Source: an uncultured Woeseiaceae bacterium
GTDB lineage: Bacteria; Pseudomonadota; Gammaproteobacteria; Steroidobacterales; Woeseiaceae
Length of the DNA stretch: 37,417 nucleotides
Assembly: GCA_947258485.1 (NCBI GenBank)
Contig: CAMYIS010000188.1
Coordinates: forward strand, 1-37,417
Direction: 5' to 3'
The first letter of the stretch is position 1; each line of letters opens with the position of its first letter. The position numbers and the translations under genes were made by a program. Below the pieces are notes generated by a model, which saw only the letters and a program-made list of their open reading frames with translations, made no database searches and was not told the origin of the DNA. Below are positions 26,190 through 34,309 of the stretch, piece by piece.

Positions 26190-27059
26190 CTAGTCCGCCG
26201 ACGCTTTGTACAAGTGCACATCCTGCTGCGGGAACGGGAATGAAATGCCTTCTTTGTCGAAGCGTTTCTTGATGGCCTCTGTCAGATCGAACATGACGGG
26301 CCAGTAGTCGGAGGTTTTGACCCACGGTCGTACGACAAAGTTGACGCTGCTGTCGGCGAGTGCCGAAACCGCGATCGTGCACGCAGGTTCATCGAGGATA
26401 CGGTCGTCTACAGCAACCAGTTCCTGGATGGTGCTACGCACCTTGTCGAGATCATCGCTATAGCTGACGCCAACGACCATATCGACCCTGCGCTTATCGT
26501 TTGCCGAGTAGTTGGTGATGATGCTGCCCATGATCTTGCTGTTCGGGATGATGACTTGCTTGTTATCGCCGGTTTTCAATACCGTTGTCAGTATCTGCAC
26601 CTGCTCGACGGACCCGCTGACGCCTGCGCCCTCGATAAAGTCGCCGACTTTGTAAGGACGAAACAGAACGATCAATACGCCGGATGCGAAGTTTGACAGT
26701 GAACCCTGCAGAGCAAGACCAACCGCCAGGCCCGCGGCGCCGAAGATCGCGATAAACGACGTCGTTTGAATGCCGAGTTGACCGATCGCCGCAATAATGA
26801 CGACGATGAGCAATACAATGCGCACGAGATTGCAGACAAAGGTCTCGAGGGTCTTGTCGATATTCTGTTTGCGCATGACCTTGCGCATGCCTCGGACAAC
26901 GAGCGAGATGGCCAGGCGTCCGACGTAGAAAATAATGAGCGCGACGATGATGTTCTTGACCAGCCCGACGACGGTGCCGGAATCGATGCCGTTCTTTTGC
27001 AGAAACTCGAAAATATCGTTCCAGTCAAACCCGGATGCAGCGCTTGTGATTTCGTCCAT
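26190..27059 (-). CDS. mscS: Small-conductance mechanosensitive channel MscS
   Basis: 289 residues, same length and order as E. coli MscS (286). There are three membrane helices, with the pore helix GAAGLAVGLALQGSLSNFAS (Ala/Gly packing, conserved almost letter for letter), the gate-adjacent FRPYKVGDFI, and the cytoplasmic vestibule domains (TVLKTGDNKQVIIPNSKIMG, VSYSDDLDKVR, FVVRPWVKTSDYW, ISFPFPQQDVHLYK). Homoheptamer of the inner membrane that releases solutes on osmotic downshock. Intact. The upstream gap to the rhomboid gene (73 bp, same strand) leaves room for a promoter or a two-gene operon. Different in type from the TM-repeat protein at 3159-4337. Confidence 0.96.
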   Translation of the reverse strand: MDEITSAASGFDWNDIFEFLQKNGIDSGTVVGLVKNIIVALIIFYVGRLAISLVVRGMRKVMRKQNIDKTLETFVCNLVRIVLLIVVIIAAIGQLGIQTTSFIAIFGAAGLAVGLALQGSLSNFASGVLIVLFRPYKVGDFIEGAGVSGSVEQVQILTTVLKTGDNKQVIIPNSKIMGSIITNYSANDKRRVDMVVGVSYSDDLDKVRSTIQELVAVDDRILDEPACTIAVSALADSSVNFVVRPWVKTSDYWPVMFDLTEAIKKRFDKEGISFPFPQQDVHLYKASAD

Positions 27060-27132
27060 TACTTTGGTCCTTGAGTCCTAATTGTCTTTCAACACTTGCC
27101 GGCGGCGCATTCTACAGGATTGCATGCGGATG

Positions 27133-28011
27133 TCAGGCCTGTAACGCGACAACCCAGCTCGTGGCTACGAGCAGGATCGCGAGACCACCGGCGACGCGCT
27201 GCGAGCGTTGGTCAGTAGGTACGGGACCCAGCGCAATGAGCAGTATTCCCGCCAGGAATCCGCACACGAATCCGAACAGGTGGGCGCCGATATCGGTGTT
27301 TGGCCCGCCCGTGCCCGTGTACATGAGCAGCGCAAGTCCACCGACGATTGGACCGTAACGATAAGACCAACGATCCTGCGCCATGAATTGCCCACGCCAG
27401 ACGAAACCTGCAACGAGCCCCAGAGCCGCGAATACGGCCGTAGACGCACCGACCGACCGATGTGCCGACTCGAGCAAGAGGGTGTTAGCCGCGTTTCCGG
27501 TGGCCGCCGCCGCAATGATAGCGAGCCAGGCAACACCGGACCCGAGCAGGCGGCCTGCGAACAGGCCGAACAGGAGACCGAAAACGAGGTTGCCGATGAG
27601 GTGCCGGGGCCCCGAATGGAGCGTCAGCGCAGTGATCGTTCGCCACCATTCGCCGCGGCGAATCAATTCGCCGTCCACGCGGCCGGCCTCAAACCAGTCA
27701 TGGCCGAACACCGAATAACCTGCGAACCAGGCGATGGCGCTGACCACGAACACGTAGCCGATAAGCCCGGGTGCCGCGTCCTGGTAAACGATTTTTTTTC
27801 GCTGTTTTGGACGAACCGGCGGGTTTTCGTCGTCGTAGAGTCGTAGCTCATGAACCGCCCGCGCGGAATACTCGGCGGGGACGACGAGCGCCGCGGTCAT
27901 TCCGTCATCAACCAGCTGATGAGGCACCTGCGCAGCGGCGAGTACGAGTGCCCGGTCCGAGCAACTCTGCCGATTGCGGCTTTCGAAAACGACGCGCAGG
28001 TCTTCTTGCAT
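27133..28011 (-). CDS. Rhomboid-family intramembrane serine protease
   Basis: 292 residues. An N-terminal cytoplasmic region of about 80 residues (VVFESRNRQSCSDRALVLAA) precedes six membrane helices. Rhomboid features: HLIGN in the second helix (His137, Asn141), catalytic Ser190 in RSVGASTAVFAALG and catalytic His244 in DIGAHLFGFVCG, the Ser/His dyad on TM4 and TM6. It cleaves membrane proteins within the bilayer; the substrate is unknown. Start ATG 28011 has no strong ribosome binding site. It lies upstream of mscS on the same strand. The N-terminal region resembles the soluble domain of gammaproteobacterial rhomboids and may help recognise substrates. Confidence 0.93.
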   Translation of the reverse strand: MQEDLRVVFESRNRQSCSDRALVLAAAQVPHQLVDDGMTAALVVPAEYSARAVHELRLYDDENPPVRPKQRKKIVYQDAAPGLIGYVFVVSAIAWFAGYSVFGHDWFEAGRVDGELIRRGEWWRTITALTLHSGPRHLIGNLVFGLLFGLFAGRLLGSGVAWLAIIAAAATGNAANTLLLESAHRSVGASTAVFAALGLVAGFVWRGQFMAQDRWSYRYGPIVGGLALLMYTGTGGPNTDIGAHLFGFVCGFLAGILLIALGPVPTDQRSQRVAGGLAILLVATSWVVALQA

Positions 28012-28152
28012 ACGGATGACACCTTGTACCGGGCCGAAAAAGTATCTTTATTACAATGACTTATGCTTTCCCGGCTTTCTTCAGCCGGGGTTCATGCTGG
28101 GTGGACAAGAATACACTCAACACGAATCTTGTCACTTTAATCGAGCGATTCA

Positions 28153-28227
28153 ATGACATTCTGGAAAAAAATCTACTTCGGCCTGGCGCTCGCCGGCGCC
28201 GTGTTTCTCGCTATTTCGCTGTTCTGA
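28153..28227 (+). CDS. Putative 24-residue single-helix membrane protein
   Basis: ATG 28153 to TGA 28225-28227 encodes MTFWKKIYFGLALAGAVFLA plus ISLF: two Lys followed by one membrane-spanning stretch, like many bacterial small membrane proteins. It lies 49 bp before the SRPBCC gene. The ribosome binding site is weak (CGAGCG), so evidence is limited to composition and position. A 7-bp hairpin CCCGGCT/AGCCGGG (28070-28089) stands further upstream. Confidence 0.4.
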   Translation: MTFWKKIYFGLALAGAVFLAISLF

Positions 28228-28276
28228 GTCCGCATCAGGATTGCGGTAAGCTAGGACTCCTGCTACGGGAGTTCAA

Positions 28277-28834
28277 ATGAGGAACACACTTGGCTTCGCG
28301 CTGATTGCATTCTTGTTCGTTTTTAAAACCGCGGCCGCCGATGTCGTTGACGCCGAAGCGGGCGGGTTTACATCGGTCAATGAAACGACCATCGACGCGC
28401 CGCGCGACGAAGTCTGGCAATCGGCGATAACAGAGATCAGTCAGTGGTGGAGTTCCGATCACACGGTCTCAGGCGAGGCCAGCCGGCTGCGCATCGATGC
28501 GCGGCCGCAAGGGTGTTTTTGCGAAGACCTGGGCGAGAGCGCCGGTGTGGTTCACATGACCGTGACGACACATAGCCCAACCGCAATGCTGCGGCTGACC
28601 GGTGGACTCGGTCCGCTGGGCCTTATGGGCGTCGATGGCAACATGACCTGGGAGTTTTCTGACGCCAACCCCGACGCCGGCACCCGGGTCAGGTTCACCT
28701 ATGCAGTTGGTGGTTACCGTCCGGGCGGGCTGGACAGCATTGCCGGTCCCGTCGATAACGTCATTGCTGAAGCGCTGCTGCGGCTAAAGACCTATGTTGA
28801 AACAGGCGACGCGGAGCTGACCCGCATTGAGTGA
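28277..28834 (+). CDS. Exported SRPBCC-domain protein
   Basis: 185 residues with a signal peptide (RNTLGFALIAFLFVFKTAAA) and one SRPBCC domain: NETTIDAPRDEVWQSAITEI, SQWWSSDHTVSG, a CFCED turn, VVHMTVTTHSPTAMLRLTGG, GNMTWEF, GTRVRFTYAVGGYRP and a C-terminal helix (VDNVIAEALLRLKTYVE). Probably a periplasmic hydrophobic-ligand binding protein; ligand unknown. It is the first gene of a three-gene operon: its stop overlaps the TTG start of the NUDIX gene by 8 bp, and that gene overlaps the MBL gene. GGGAG (28267-28271) lies 5 nt before the ATG and is the likely ribosome binding site. Confidence 0.85.
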   Translation: MRNTLGFALIAFLFVFKTAAADVVDAEAGGFTSVNETTIDAPRDEVWQSAITEISQWWSSDHTVSGEASRLRIDARPQGCFCEDLGESAGVVHMTVTTHSPTAMLRLTGGLGPLGLMGVDGNMTWEFSDANPDAGTRVRFTYAVGGYRPGGLDSIAGPVDNVIAEALLRLKTYVETGDAELTRIE

Positions 28835-29597
28835 TATCGCACCTGCCCGACCTTCTTCAACGGTTGCCGTTGCACGGGCCGGAACGCCCGAGCCCGAGTT
28901 GTTTATGGTGCGCCGGCATGCGGAGTCTTCATTTGGCGCTGCCTATGCTTTTCCAGGGGGTGTCGTTGAAGATGACGATACGGCCGTCCACGAATTTTGT
29001 ACCGGTCTGGGTAGCCGGCACGCGAATTCGCGTCTCGGTGTAAAAGCGCAGGGCCTCGATCTTTACAGCGCAGCGATCCGCGAATTGTTCGAAGAGTCCG
29101 GCGTTCTGCTGGCCACCTCCGAGAACCTGGATGAAGACCTCAGCATTGTCCGCGATGCGCTGAACGACGGGACCGAGCGCTGGACGGACTTCGTCACACG
29201 CAACCAGCTCGCACTGCAGTGCGACAAATTGCATTACTTCAGTCACTGGCTGACGCCACCGACATTGCCGCGACGATACTCGACGAGGTTCTTCCTCGCG
29301 GAATTGCCGCAGGGACAGACAGCGATGCATTGCGGCGGCGAGTTGACGGATTCGCGCTGGATAACCGCACATGACATGCTGGAAGCGGGTCGCGCCGGTG
29401 ACGTCGAGCTGCACTTTCCGACAATAAAAACCCTTGAAAGTATCGCGCGGCACAAAACGCTCGAGGCGCTACTCGAGTGGGCGCGCTCCTGCGTGGAATG
29501 GGGTGTGACCAGCATGGTGCCAAAAATCATCGAGCGTGACGGCGAGCAAGTCATTGTTCTTCCTGGAGAAAAAGACTACCCAGGCACAAAGTCGTGA
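28827..29597 (+). CDS. NUDIX hydrolase (NUDT19-like, possible CoA diphosphatase)
   Basis: 256 residues. The Nudix region is split by an insertion: FPGGVV (42-47), then about 35 residues, then the core SAAIRELFEESGVLL (81-95, REL-EE-SG). This long-insert layout is like eukaryotic NUDT19 and its bacterial relatives, some of which hydrolyse CoA derivatives. FMVRRHAESSFGAAYAFPGG is also typical of that group. The C terminus (SMVPKIIERDGEQVIVLPGE) is extended. TTG 28827 overlaps the SRPBCC gene and lies in a good frame; GTG or ATG starts are absent nearby. The stop overlaps the MBL gene as GTGA, so translation is coupled. Confidence 0.9.
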   Translation: MSDIAPARPSSTVAVARAGTPEPELFMVRRHAESSFGAAYAFPGGVVEDDDTAVHEFCTGLGSRHANSRLGVKAQGLDLYSAAIRELFEESGVLLATSENLDEDLSIVRDALNDGTERWTDFVTRNQLALQCDKLHYFSHWLTPPTLPRRYSTRFFLAELPQGQTAMHCGGELTDSRWITAHDMLEAGRAGDVELHFPTIKTLESIARHKTLEALLEWARSCVEWGVTSMVPKIIERDGEQVIVLPGEKDYPGTKS

Positions 29598-30439
29598 CTT
29601 CATTTGGTCCCGACATGCCGGCGTTCAGCGAGTTGGCGCCGGGCATTCGGCGGCTCGTCGCGCCGAATCCGTCGATGATGACCGGACCTGGAACCAATAC
29701 CTATTTGCTCGGTACTTCGCAGGTCGCCGTGCTCGACCCGGGCCCGATAAAAGAAAGTCACCTCGAAATGATTGAGCAGGTTGCGGGTGCTCCGATTCGC
29801 TGGATACTCGTCACGCACACGCATCCCGATCATTCGCCCGCCGCGATAAAGCTGGCGGCAATGACCGGCGGTGAATTACTGGGCATGCCAGCGACAGAGG
29901 GCGAGTACCAGGACATGACGTTCAAGGCGGACCGCGTACTCGAGGACGGCGACGAGCTGGCCACGACCGAATTCGTTATCGAGGCCGTACACACGCCGGG
30001 GCATGCGTCGAACCATTTGTGCTACCGGCACGTTGGAAAGAACTGGTTGTTCACGGGCGACCACGTCATTGACGGTTCAACCGTCGTCATCAATCCACCC
30101 GACGGCAATATGAAGCACTACCTGCAATCTTTGCAGCGCGTGAAACAGCTGCAGTGCGATGCACTGGCGCCTGGGCATGGCGAAATTATTCATGACCCCG
30201 GCCGGGCCATCGACTGGTTGATCAACCACCGCCTTGAAAGAGAGGGCAAAGTTCGATCAGCTCTTGCCCGCAACCCGAATCTCACGACTCGAAGCCTCGT
30301 CCCGCACGTGTACGAGGACGTCGACAGGAAACTCTACGCGTTGGCCGAACGCTCATTGCTTGCACATCTACTGAAGCTGGAGGATGACGGTGTTGCGGAG
30401 CGTGTTAACGATCGCTGGCTGCAGGTGCAAGAGGATTAG
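29594..30439 (+). CDS. MBL-fold metallo-hydrolase (LACTB2-like)
   Basis: 281 residues. Metal motif HTHPDHS (His75, His77, Asp79, His80), then HTPGHASNHLCY, GDHVIDGSTVVINPPDGNM, APGHGEII and a C-terminal winged-helix-like tail (LERE...LYALAERSLLAHLLKL). This matches the LACTB2/beta-lactamase-like group, some of which are nucleases or thioesterase-like enzymes; the substrate is unknown. GTG 29594 overlaps the NUDIX stop as GTGA. NUDIX-NUDT19-like and LACTB2-like genes as neighbours suggest a shared acyl-CoA or nucleotide-related task (inference). Confidence 0.92.
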   Translation: MTSFGPDMPAFSELAPGIRRLVAPNPSMMTGPGTNTYLLGTSQVAVLDPGPIKESHLEMIEQVAGAPIRWILVTHTHPDHSPAAIKLAAMTGGELLGMPATEGEYQDMTFKADRVLEDGDELATTEFVIEAVHTPGHASNHLCYRHVGKNWLFTGDHVIDGSTVVINPPDGNMKHYLQSLQRVKQLQCDALAPGHGEIIHDPGRAIDWLINHRLEREGKVRSALARNPNLTTRSLVPHVYEDVDRKLYALAERSLLAHLLKLEDDGVAERVNDRWLQVQED

Positions 30440-30484
30440 ACGCCGATAGCCCGGCTGCCCGGGTCCTGGATCGAGTCAAGTGAA

Positions 30485-30522
30485 CAAGCCGCGGCTTGAT
30501 TAGCGGCCTGACTTCGCATAAT
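30485..30522 (+). promoter_or_regulatory. Perfect 14-bp palindrome and candidate ferredoxin promoter
   Basis: CAAGCCGCGGCTTG (30485-30498) is a perfect palindrome. Its right end runs into TTGATT (30496-30501), with CATAAT (30517-30522) 15 bp later, so a dimeric regulator here would cover the -35 region. Confidence 0.4.
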
Positions 30523-30552
30523 TTACGCGGTCCGGAAAGCGAGGTAGCAAGC

Positions 30553-30869
30553 ATGACATTCGTTGTCACCGAAGCCTGTACAAACTGACCGACTGTGTCG
30601 AAGTTTGCCCCGTGGATTGCTTCCACGAAGGCCCCAATTTTCTTGTGATCGATCCCGACGAGTGCATCGACTGCACCTTGTGCGAGCCCGAGTGCCCTGT
30701 CGAGGCAATTTACTCTGAGGATGAGCTGCCGGCCGGCCAGGAACATTTTCTCAAGCTCAATGCCGAGCTGTCCCAGGACTGGCCCGTTATTACGGAAATG
30801 AAGGACCCGCCCGAGGATGCTGACGAGTGGCGTGAGGTAAAGGACAAGCTGCAGTATCTCGAGAAATAA
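30553..30869 (+). pseudogene. fdxA: 7Fe ferredoxin (FdxA-type), 7-nt deletion frameshift
   Basis: Small electron carrier with one 3Fe-4S and one 4Fe-4S cluster. ATG 30553 with GAGG 8 nt upstream gives MTFVVTEAC, then the frame breaks. The other frame continues [49 protein letters not shown] and ends [13 protein letters not shown] at 30869. The expected text at the break is EACIKCKLTDC. Only ACAAACTG remains after TGT, so 7 nt (the IKC codons, including one cluster cysteine) are gone. The second cluster motif CxxCxxCxxxCP is intact. The natural length (about 106 residues) is restored if the 7 nt are added back. As written, translation stops after 11 codons. Confidence 0.9.
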
Positions 30870-30984
30870 GCCGGCTCTCGATCGGGACATTCATCAACGG
30901 ACTGTCTCGCTCCCGTCGGGCGGGACCGAGGTGCGCTCGCTTTATGTCTCACTGACGAATATCCCGCCCGCGAGCCAGATACGC

Positions 30985-31878
30985 CTAGCGATCGCCCTTT
31001 ACGAATGCGATGAGGATGTCGGCGAGTTCAGGTCCTTTGTCCTCCTGCAGGAAATGGCCCGCATTCTTTATCTTCACGTGCTCTCGATTTCTTGCGCCGG
31101 GCACGGATTCCTGCCACGGCAATTCGCCGCCACGCGTAATCGGATCCCTGTTGCTGAAGGTCGTAAGAAACGGCTTCTGCCATTCGCTGAATTTTTTCCA
31201 CGCGGCTCGATTGGCCTCGCTGGCGGGATCGTTCGGTGTGGTCGGCACCAGCATCGGAAATGCCCGAGCCCCGGCTTTGTGTTTCGATGACGGGAAGGGT
31301 GCGTCGTATGCGGCAATAACGTCGTTCGACAGGTCCGTAATAGTCCCGCTCTGAATAATCTTGCCGATCGGAAACCACGGGCTGAAGCGCGCGAAGGCAC
31401 GCCACATCCTGAAAGCTTTCGGCATTTCCTGATCACCGGTGGGCAAGCCGCCGTTGCCAACGGCGATACGTGCAAATCGTTGTTCATTTTCGGCCGCCAC
31501 GCGAAGCCCGATCAGCGAGCCCCAATCCTGGCAAAAGAGTGTGATGCCGCGGAGGTCAAGCGTTTCGATGAACTGTGTCATCCAGTTAACATGCGCGATG
31601 TAGCTGTAGTCGCTTTTGCGCGTCGGCTTGTCGGATTTACCAAAGCCGATCAGGTCGGGCGCGATCACGCGCAGGCCAGCCAGCTTGAGCGGCGGAATCA
31701 TGGATCGGTAAAGGTAGGACCAGCTCGGCTCACCGTGCAGCAGCAGGACAACGTCGCCGTCTCGGGTCCCCTCGTCGACGTAATGCATGCGAATTCCATC
31801 GATGTCGACATAGCTGGGCCGGAATGCGTAGTCAGGCAGGTTCTCGAAGCGAGAGTCCGGCGTCCGCAGCGTTTCCAT
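30985..31878 (-). CDS. Haloalkane dehalogenase, subfamily I-like
   Basis: 297 residues. HGEPSWSYLYR (48-58) and nucleophile elbow FCQDWGSLIG with Asp118 and halide-binding Trp119; base His275 in NAGHFLQED. The HGEPxW version and the spacing match DhlA/HLD-I enzymes, which release halide from haloalkanes by SN2 attack of Asp and hydrolysis of the ester. Family members may have other natural substrates. ATG 31878 is preferred over the upstream GTG-type frame because GGAG stands 7 nt before it. Transcribed divergently from the HSL-type hydrolase. Looks complete. Confidence 0.9.
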   Translation of the reverse strand: METLRTPDSRFENLPDYAFRPSYVDIDGIRMHYVDEGTRDGDVVLLLHGEPSWSYLYRSMIPPLKLAGLRVIAPDLIGFGKSDKPTRKSDYSYIAHVNWMTQFIETLDLRGITLFCQDWGSLIGLRVAAENEQRFARIAVGNGGLPTGDQEMPKAFRMWRAFARFSPWFPIGKIIQSGTITDLSNDVIAAYDAPFPSSKHKAGARAFPMLVPTTPNDPASEANRAAWKKFSEWQKPFLTTFSNRDPITRGGELPWQESVPGARNREHVKIKNAGHFLQEDKGPELADILIAFVKGDR

Positions 31879-31944
31879 TCTTGTTCTCCCACTCACGTAT
31901 TCGGCCTATGATAGCCGTTTCTTCCGGTCAAAGACGTTTGTCAA

Positions 31945-32877
31945 ATGAGTAGCCTGCGCGCAAGAATGTTCCGTCGGATCACGTCCCGATTCGTAAAAGG
32001 TATTAACAAGTCAACCATAGACCCGGCGCATATCGCGGAAGTGCGGGAGCGCCTGGACCGGATGAGCCGATTCCTGAAACCCGCGATCGGCGTGTCGGTA
32101 GAGGCAACGACGGTGAATGGCATTGACGCTGAGCGGCTAAGGCCGAAAGGCGCACCCGAGGACAAGGTGCTGCTTTATCTTCATGGCGGCGCGTACCTTA
32201 TCGGCAGCTGCCGCACACATCGGCAGTTGGTCAGCCATATTGCGCGTGCCGCCGGCATTAATGCACTGGTGCCCGACTACCGCCTTGCGCCCGAACACCG
32301 CTTTCCGGCGGGTATCGAGGACGCTGTCGGAGTTTACCGATCACTGCTCGCGGAAGGATTCAAGCCCGGCGACATCTTCATCGCCGGTGATTCCGCAGGC
32401 GGTGGACTGACGATCGCGACATTGCTGTCGCTCCGCCATGCGGGCGTGCCGATGCCCGCAGCAGCCGTGTTGCTGTCGCCGTTCCTCGACGTATCAGGGA
32501 GCGGCGAATCGGCGACGACGCGCGCCGATAAGGATCCGTGGTTCGATGCCAGGGACCTGGTCGTGGTGGCGGACAACTACTGCGCCAACGCAGGTGAATT
32601 GAAGAACCCACTGGTATCGCCGGTCTTTGCCAACGTGGCCGGCTTGCCTCCGACTTTCATCCAGGTCGGGGACGATGAAATACTGCTGAGCGATTCGACG
32701 CGCTTTGCTGCCCTGATGGAAGAGGCCGGCCTTGAAGTGCAGCTCGAGATATGGCCGGAGATGTGGCATGTGTTTCAGCTGTTGGTCGGCAAGATGCCGG
32801 AGAGCCGCAAGGCGATCAAGAAAATCGGAGCCTATCTCCAGGCGCGGATGAAATCCGCCAAGCCACTAAAAGCCTGA
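31945..32877 (+). CDS. Alpha/beta hydrolase of the hormone-sensitive lipase family (esterase/lipase)
   Basis: 310 residues. HGGAY (80-84, oxyanion hole), DYRLAPEHRFPAGIED, nucleophile Ser150 in AGDSAGGGL, acid Asp in VGDDEILLSD and base His in MWHVFQ near the C terminus. Typical bacterial HSL/LipH group; hydrolyses short or medium acyl esters. The N-terminal cap (SLRARMFRRITSRFVKGINK) may help bind membranes or substrates. ATG 31945 is the first good start; the ribosome binding site is weak. The 3' end overlaps the methyltransferase gene by 12 bp tail to tail, without a terminator. Together with the dehalogenase it suggests xenobiotic or lipid ester degradation. Confidence 0.92.
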   Translation: MSSLRARMFRRITSRFVKGINKSTIDPAHIAEVRERLDRMSRFLKPAIGVSVEATTVNGIDAERLRPKGAPEDKVLLYLHGGAYLIGSCRTHRQLVSHIARAAGINALVPDYRLAPEHRFPAGIEDAVGVYRSLLAEGFKPGDIFIAGDSAGGGLTIATLLSLRHAGVPMPAAAVLLSPFLDVSGSGESATTRADKDPWFDARDLVVVADNYCANAGELKNPLVSPVFANVAGLPPTFIQVGDDEILLSDSTRFAALMEEAGLEVQLEIWPEMWHVFQLLVGKMPESRKAIKKIGAYLQARMKSAKPLKA

Positions 32878-34233
32878 TTGTTTTTGCGAGTCGTCATACA
32901 TTTTTGTCAGAAAAGAGCGGATTGCCGGCTCGGCTTCCTCTTTGCTCATGAGTTTCTGCTTCTCGAGGATTAATGCCATTTCCTTGATTGACCGCTTACC
33001 GTCTATCAAAGACATGATGAACGAGTACACCTGGGTCGTCATCGCCTGCGTTCGGAACGAAGGTGACAGCGGCACGGGCTCCTTGCCGGTCACGATCCAG
33101 TCGGGCAGGGCCTTGTAGCGCTCGGGTTTCTCTACGTCACGTTCTTTGTAGGCGGAAAACGAAAACACCTTTTCCTGTCTGCCGTGGCGGCTGGCAGGCG
33201 AACACATGTAGGGAATCGTTTTTTGCGAAACATAAGGATCGGAAAAGCCGTTCTCGGCCACGATCGCCTTGGTTTCTTCCGGACTGTATCGGCGTGCACG
33301 CTCGGGGCTGGCAAATGCGAGCGAGCCGAAATTCACCCAGCGGCCGTTGTCGGCGAGCAGATTATTGATTCGTGCCGCCAGCATGGGCAAATCATCGCTG
33401 ATTATGTCGATAAGCCAGGGCGTCACGACGGTGTCGAAAGACCTGTCCGGGAATGGAGCGCGCAACGCGTCGCCAAGAACCAGGTGGAATCGATCATCGA
33501 CAGCTTCCGGTGCCGTTAGTGTTCGCAATACGGCGTCGTCCTCGAGCGCCAGTGGCGCGATCGGGAATTCATACAACTTCAATTTGTCACCGCGCGTAAC
33601 AGCCTGTGCAACCAGCATGAGCAGCGGGTTGAAATCCATCGCGACCGTGGACGAGCAGTCGAGCTTCACGTGAATGTCGTACGCCAGCCGTCCGGCACCG
33701 GAGCCAAGCACCAGGACGTTGCCGAGTTCGGCATGATCGTGAAGGACAGACTGAACCTGCTTTAGCGAGGCGCCGTTTTCATCGTCGCCCCACGCCCAGT
33801 CGCGATGAATGTTGGCGTAATAGGTATTCAGTCCCTGGTCGACCGGCAGCCGTGTCCGGAGTGCCAGGTAACTCTCGTAGTTGCCCTGCAGCGCTCGCAC
33901 TTCCAAGGGTCGCAGTAGCTTGGCCAGTGCGCGGCGGTGGTTTTCAACGGACTTCTTGTAACGCTCTACGCGCCGCCGGCTCAGTGAGTGAAGGTCCTTG
34001 TTCTCGAGTTCTTTGTCGAGCCCGGTGACCTCATGGCTCAGCTGTTGCAGAGCAAACTGCAGGCGCCCGCGCCATTCGCCCAGCGTGGCCTGCGGCTCCG
34101 CAAACATCCAGGGAATGCCGTCGAGGGCAGGGAATTCGACTTTGCAGGCCTTGCAGTAGATTTCGCCGTCTTTTTGTTCCAGCGGCGTTTTGTCGCAGCG
34201 CGGGCAGGCGAGAAAGTCGATGATGTCGCTCAT
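32866..34233 (-). CDS. Zinc-ribbon, carnosine N-methyltransferase-like SAM enzyme with C-terminal winged-helix-like tail
   Basis: 455 residues. N-terminal Trm112-like zinc ribbon (Cys10, Cys13, Cys27, Cys30: LACPRCDKTPLEQ, YCKACKVEFPALDGIPWMF). A helical linker (about 55-160) follows. The methyltransferase core has NVLVLGSGAGRLAYDI (172-187), AMDFNPLLMLVAQAV, FDTVVTPWLIDII and GRWVNFGSLAFAS, the pattern of N2227-type carnosine N-methyltransferases. The C-terminal region (VYSFIMSLIDGKRSIKEMAL, ILEKQKLMSKEEAEPAIRSF) resembles a PqqD/winged-helix tail. Bacterial homologues may methylate a peptide or imidazole compound; unproven. ATG 34233 gives the zinc ribbon directly. It runs toward the HSL-type gene. 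Confidence 0.82.
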   Translation of the reverse strand: MSDIIDFLACPRCDKTPLEQKDGEIYCKACKVEFPALDGIPWMFAEPQATLGEWRGRLQFALQQLSHEVTGLDKELENKDLHSLSRRRVERYKKSVENHRRALAKLLRPLEVRALQGNYESYLALRTRLPVDQGLNTYYANIHRDWAWGDDENGASLKQVQSVLHDHAELGNVLVLGSGAGRLAYDIHVKLDCSSTVAMDFNPLLMLVAQAVTRGDKLKLYEFPIAPLALEDDAVLRTLTAPEAVDDRFHLVLGDALRAPFPDRSFDTVVTPWLIDIISDDLPMLAARINNLLADNGRWVNFGSLAFASPERARRYSPEETKAIVAENGFSDPYVSQKTIPYMCSPASRHGRQEKVFSFSAYKERDVEKPERYKALPDWIVTGKEPVPLSPSFRTQAMTTQVYSFIMSLIDGKRSIKEMALILEKQKLMSKEEAEPAIRSFLTKMYDDSQKQSGF

Positions 34234-34251
34234 GGCGGGATTATGCACCAA

Positions 34252-34288
34252 AAAAAAACGGCCAGCCGGAAAGGTGACGGCTGGCCGT
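34252..34288 (-). terminator. Rho-independent terminator of the DUF1501 gene
   Basis: Read on the minus strand: ACGGCCAGCCG / CGGCTGGCCGT stem with a 9-nt loop, followed by a run of eight T. It ends the LamG-DUF1501 transcript and separates it from the methyltransferase gene. Confidence 0.92.
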
Positions 34289-34309
34289 GTTGTCGCGCGT
34301 AATTGCTCG

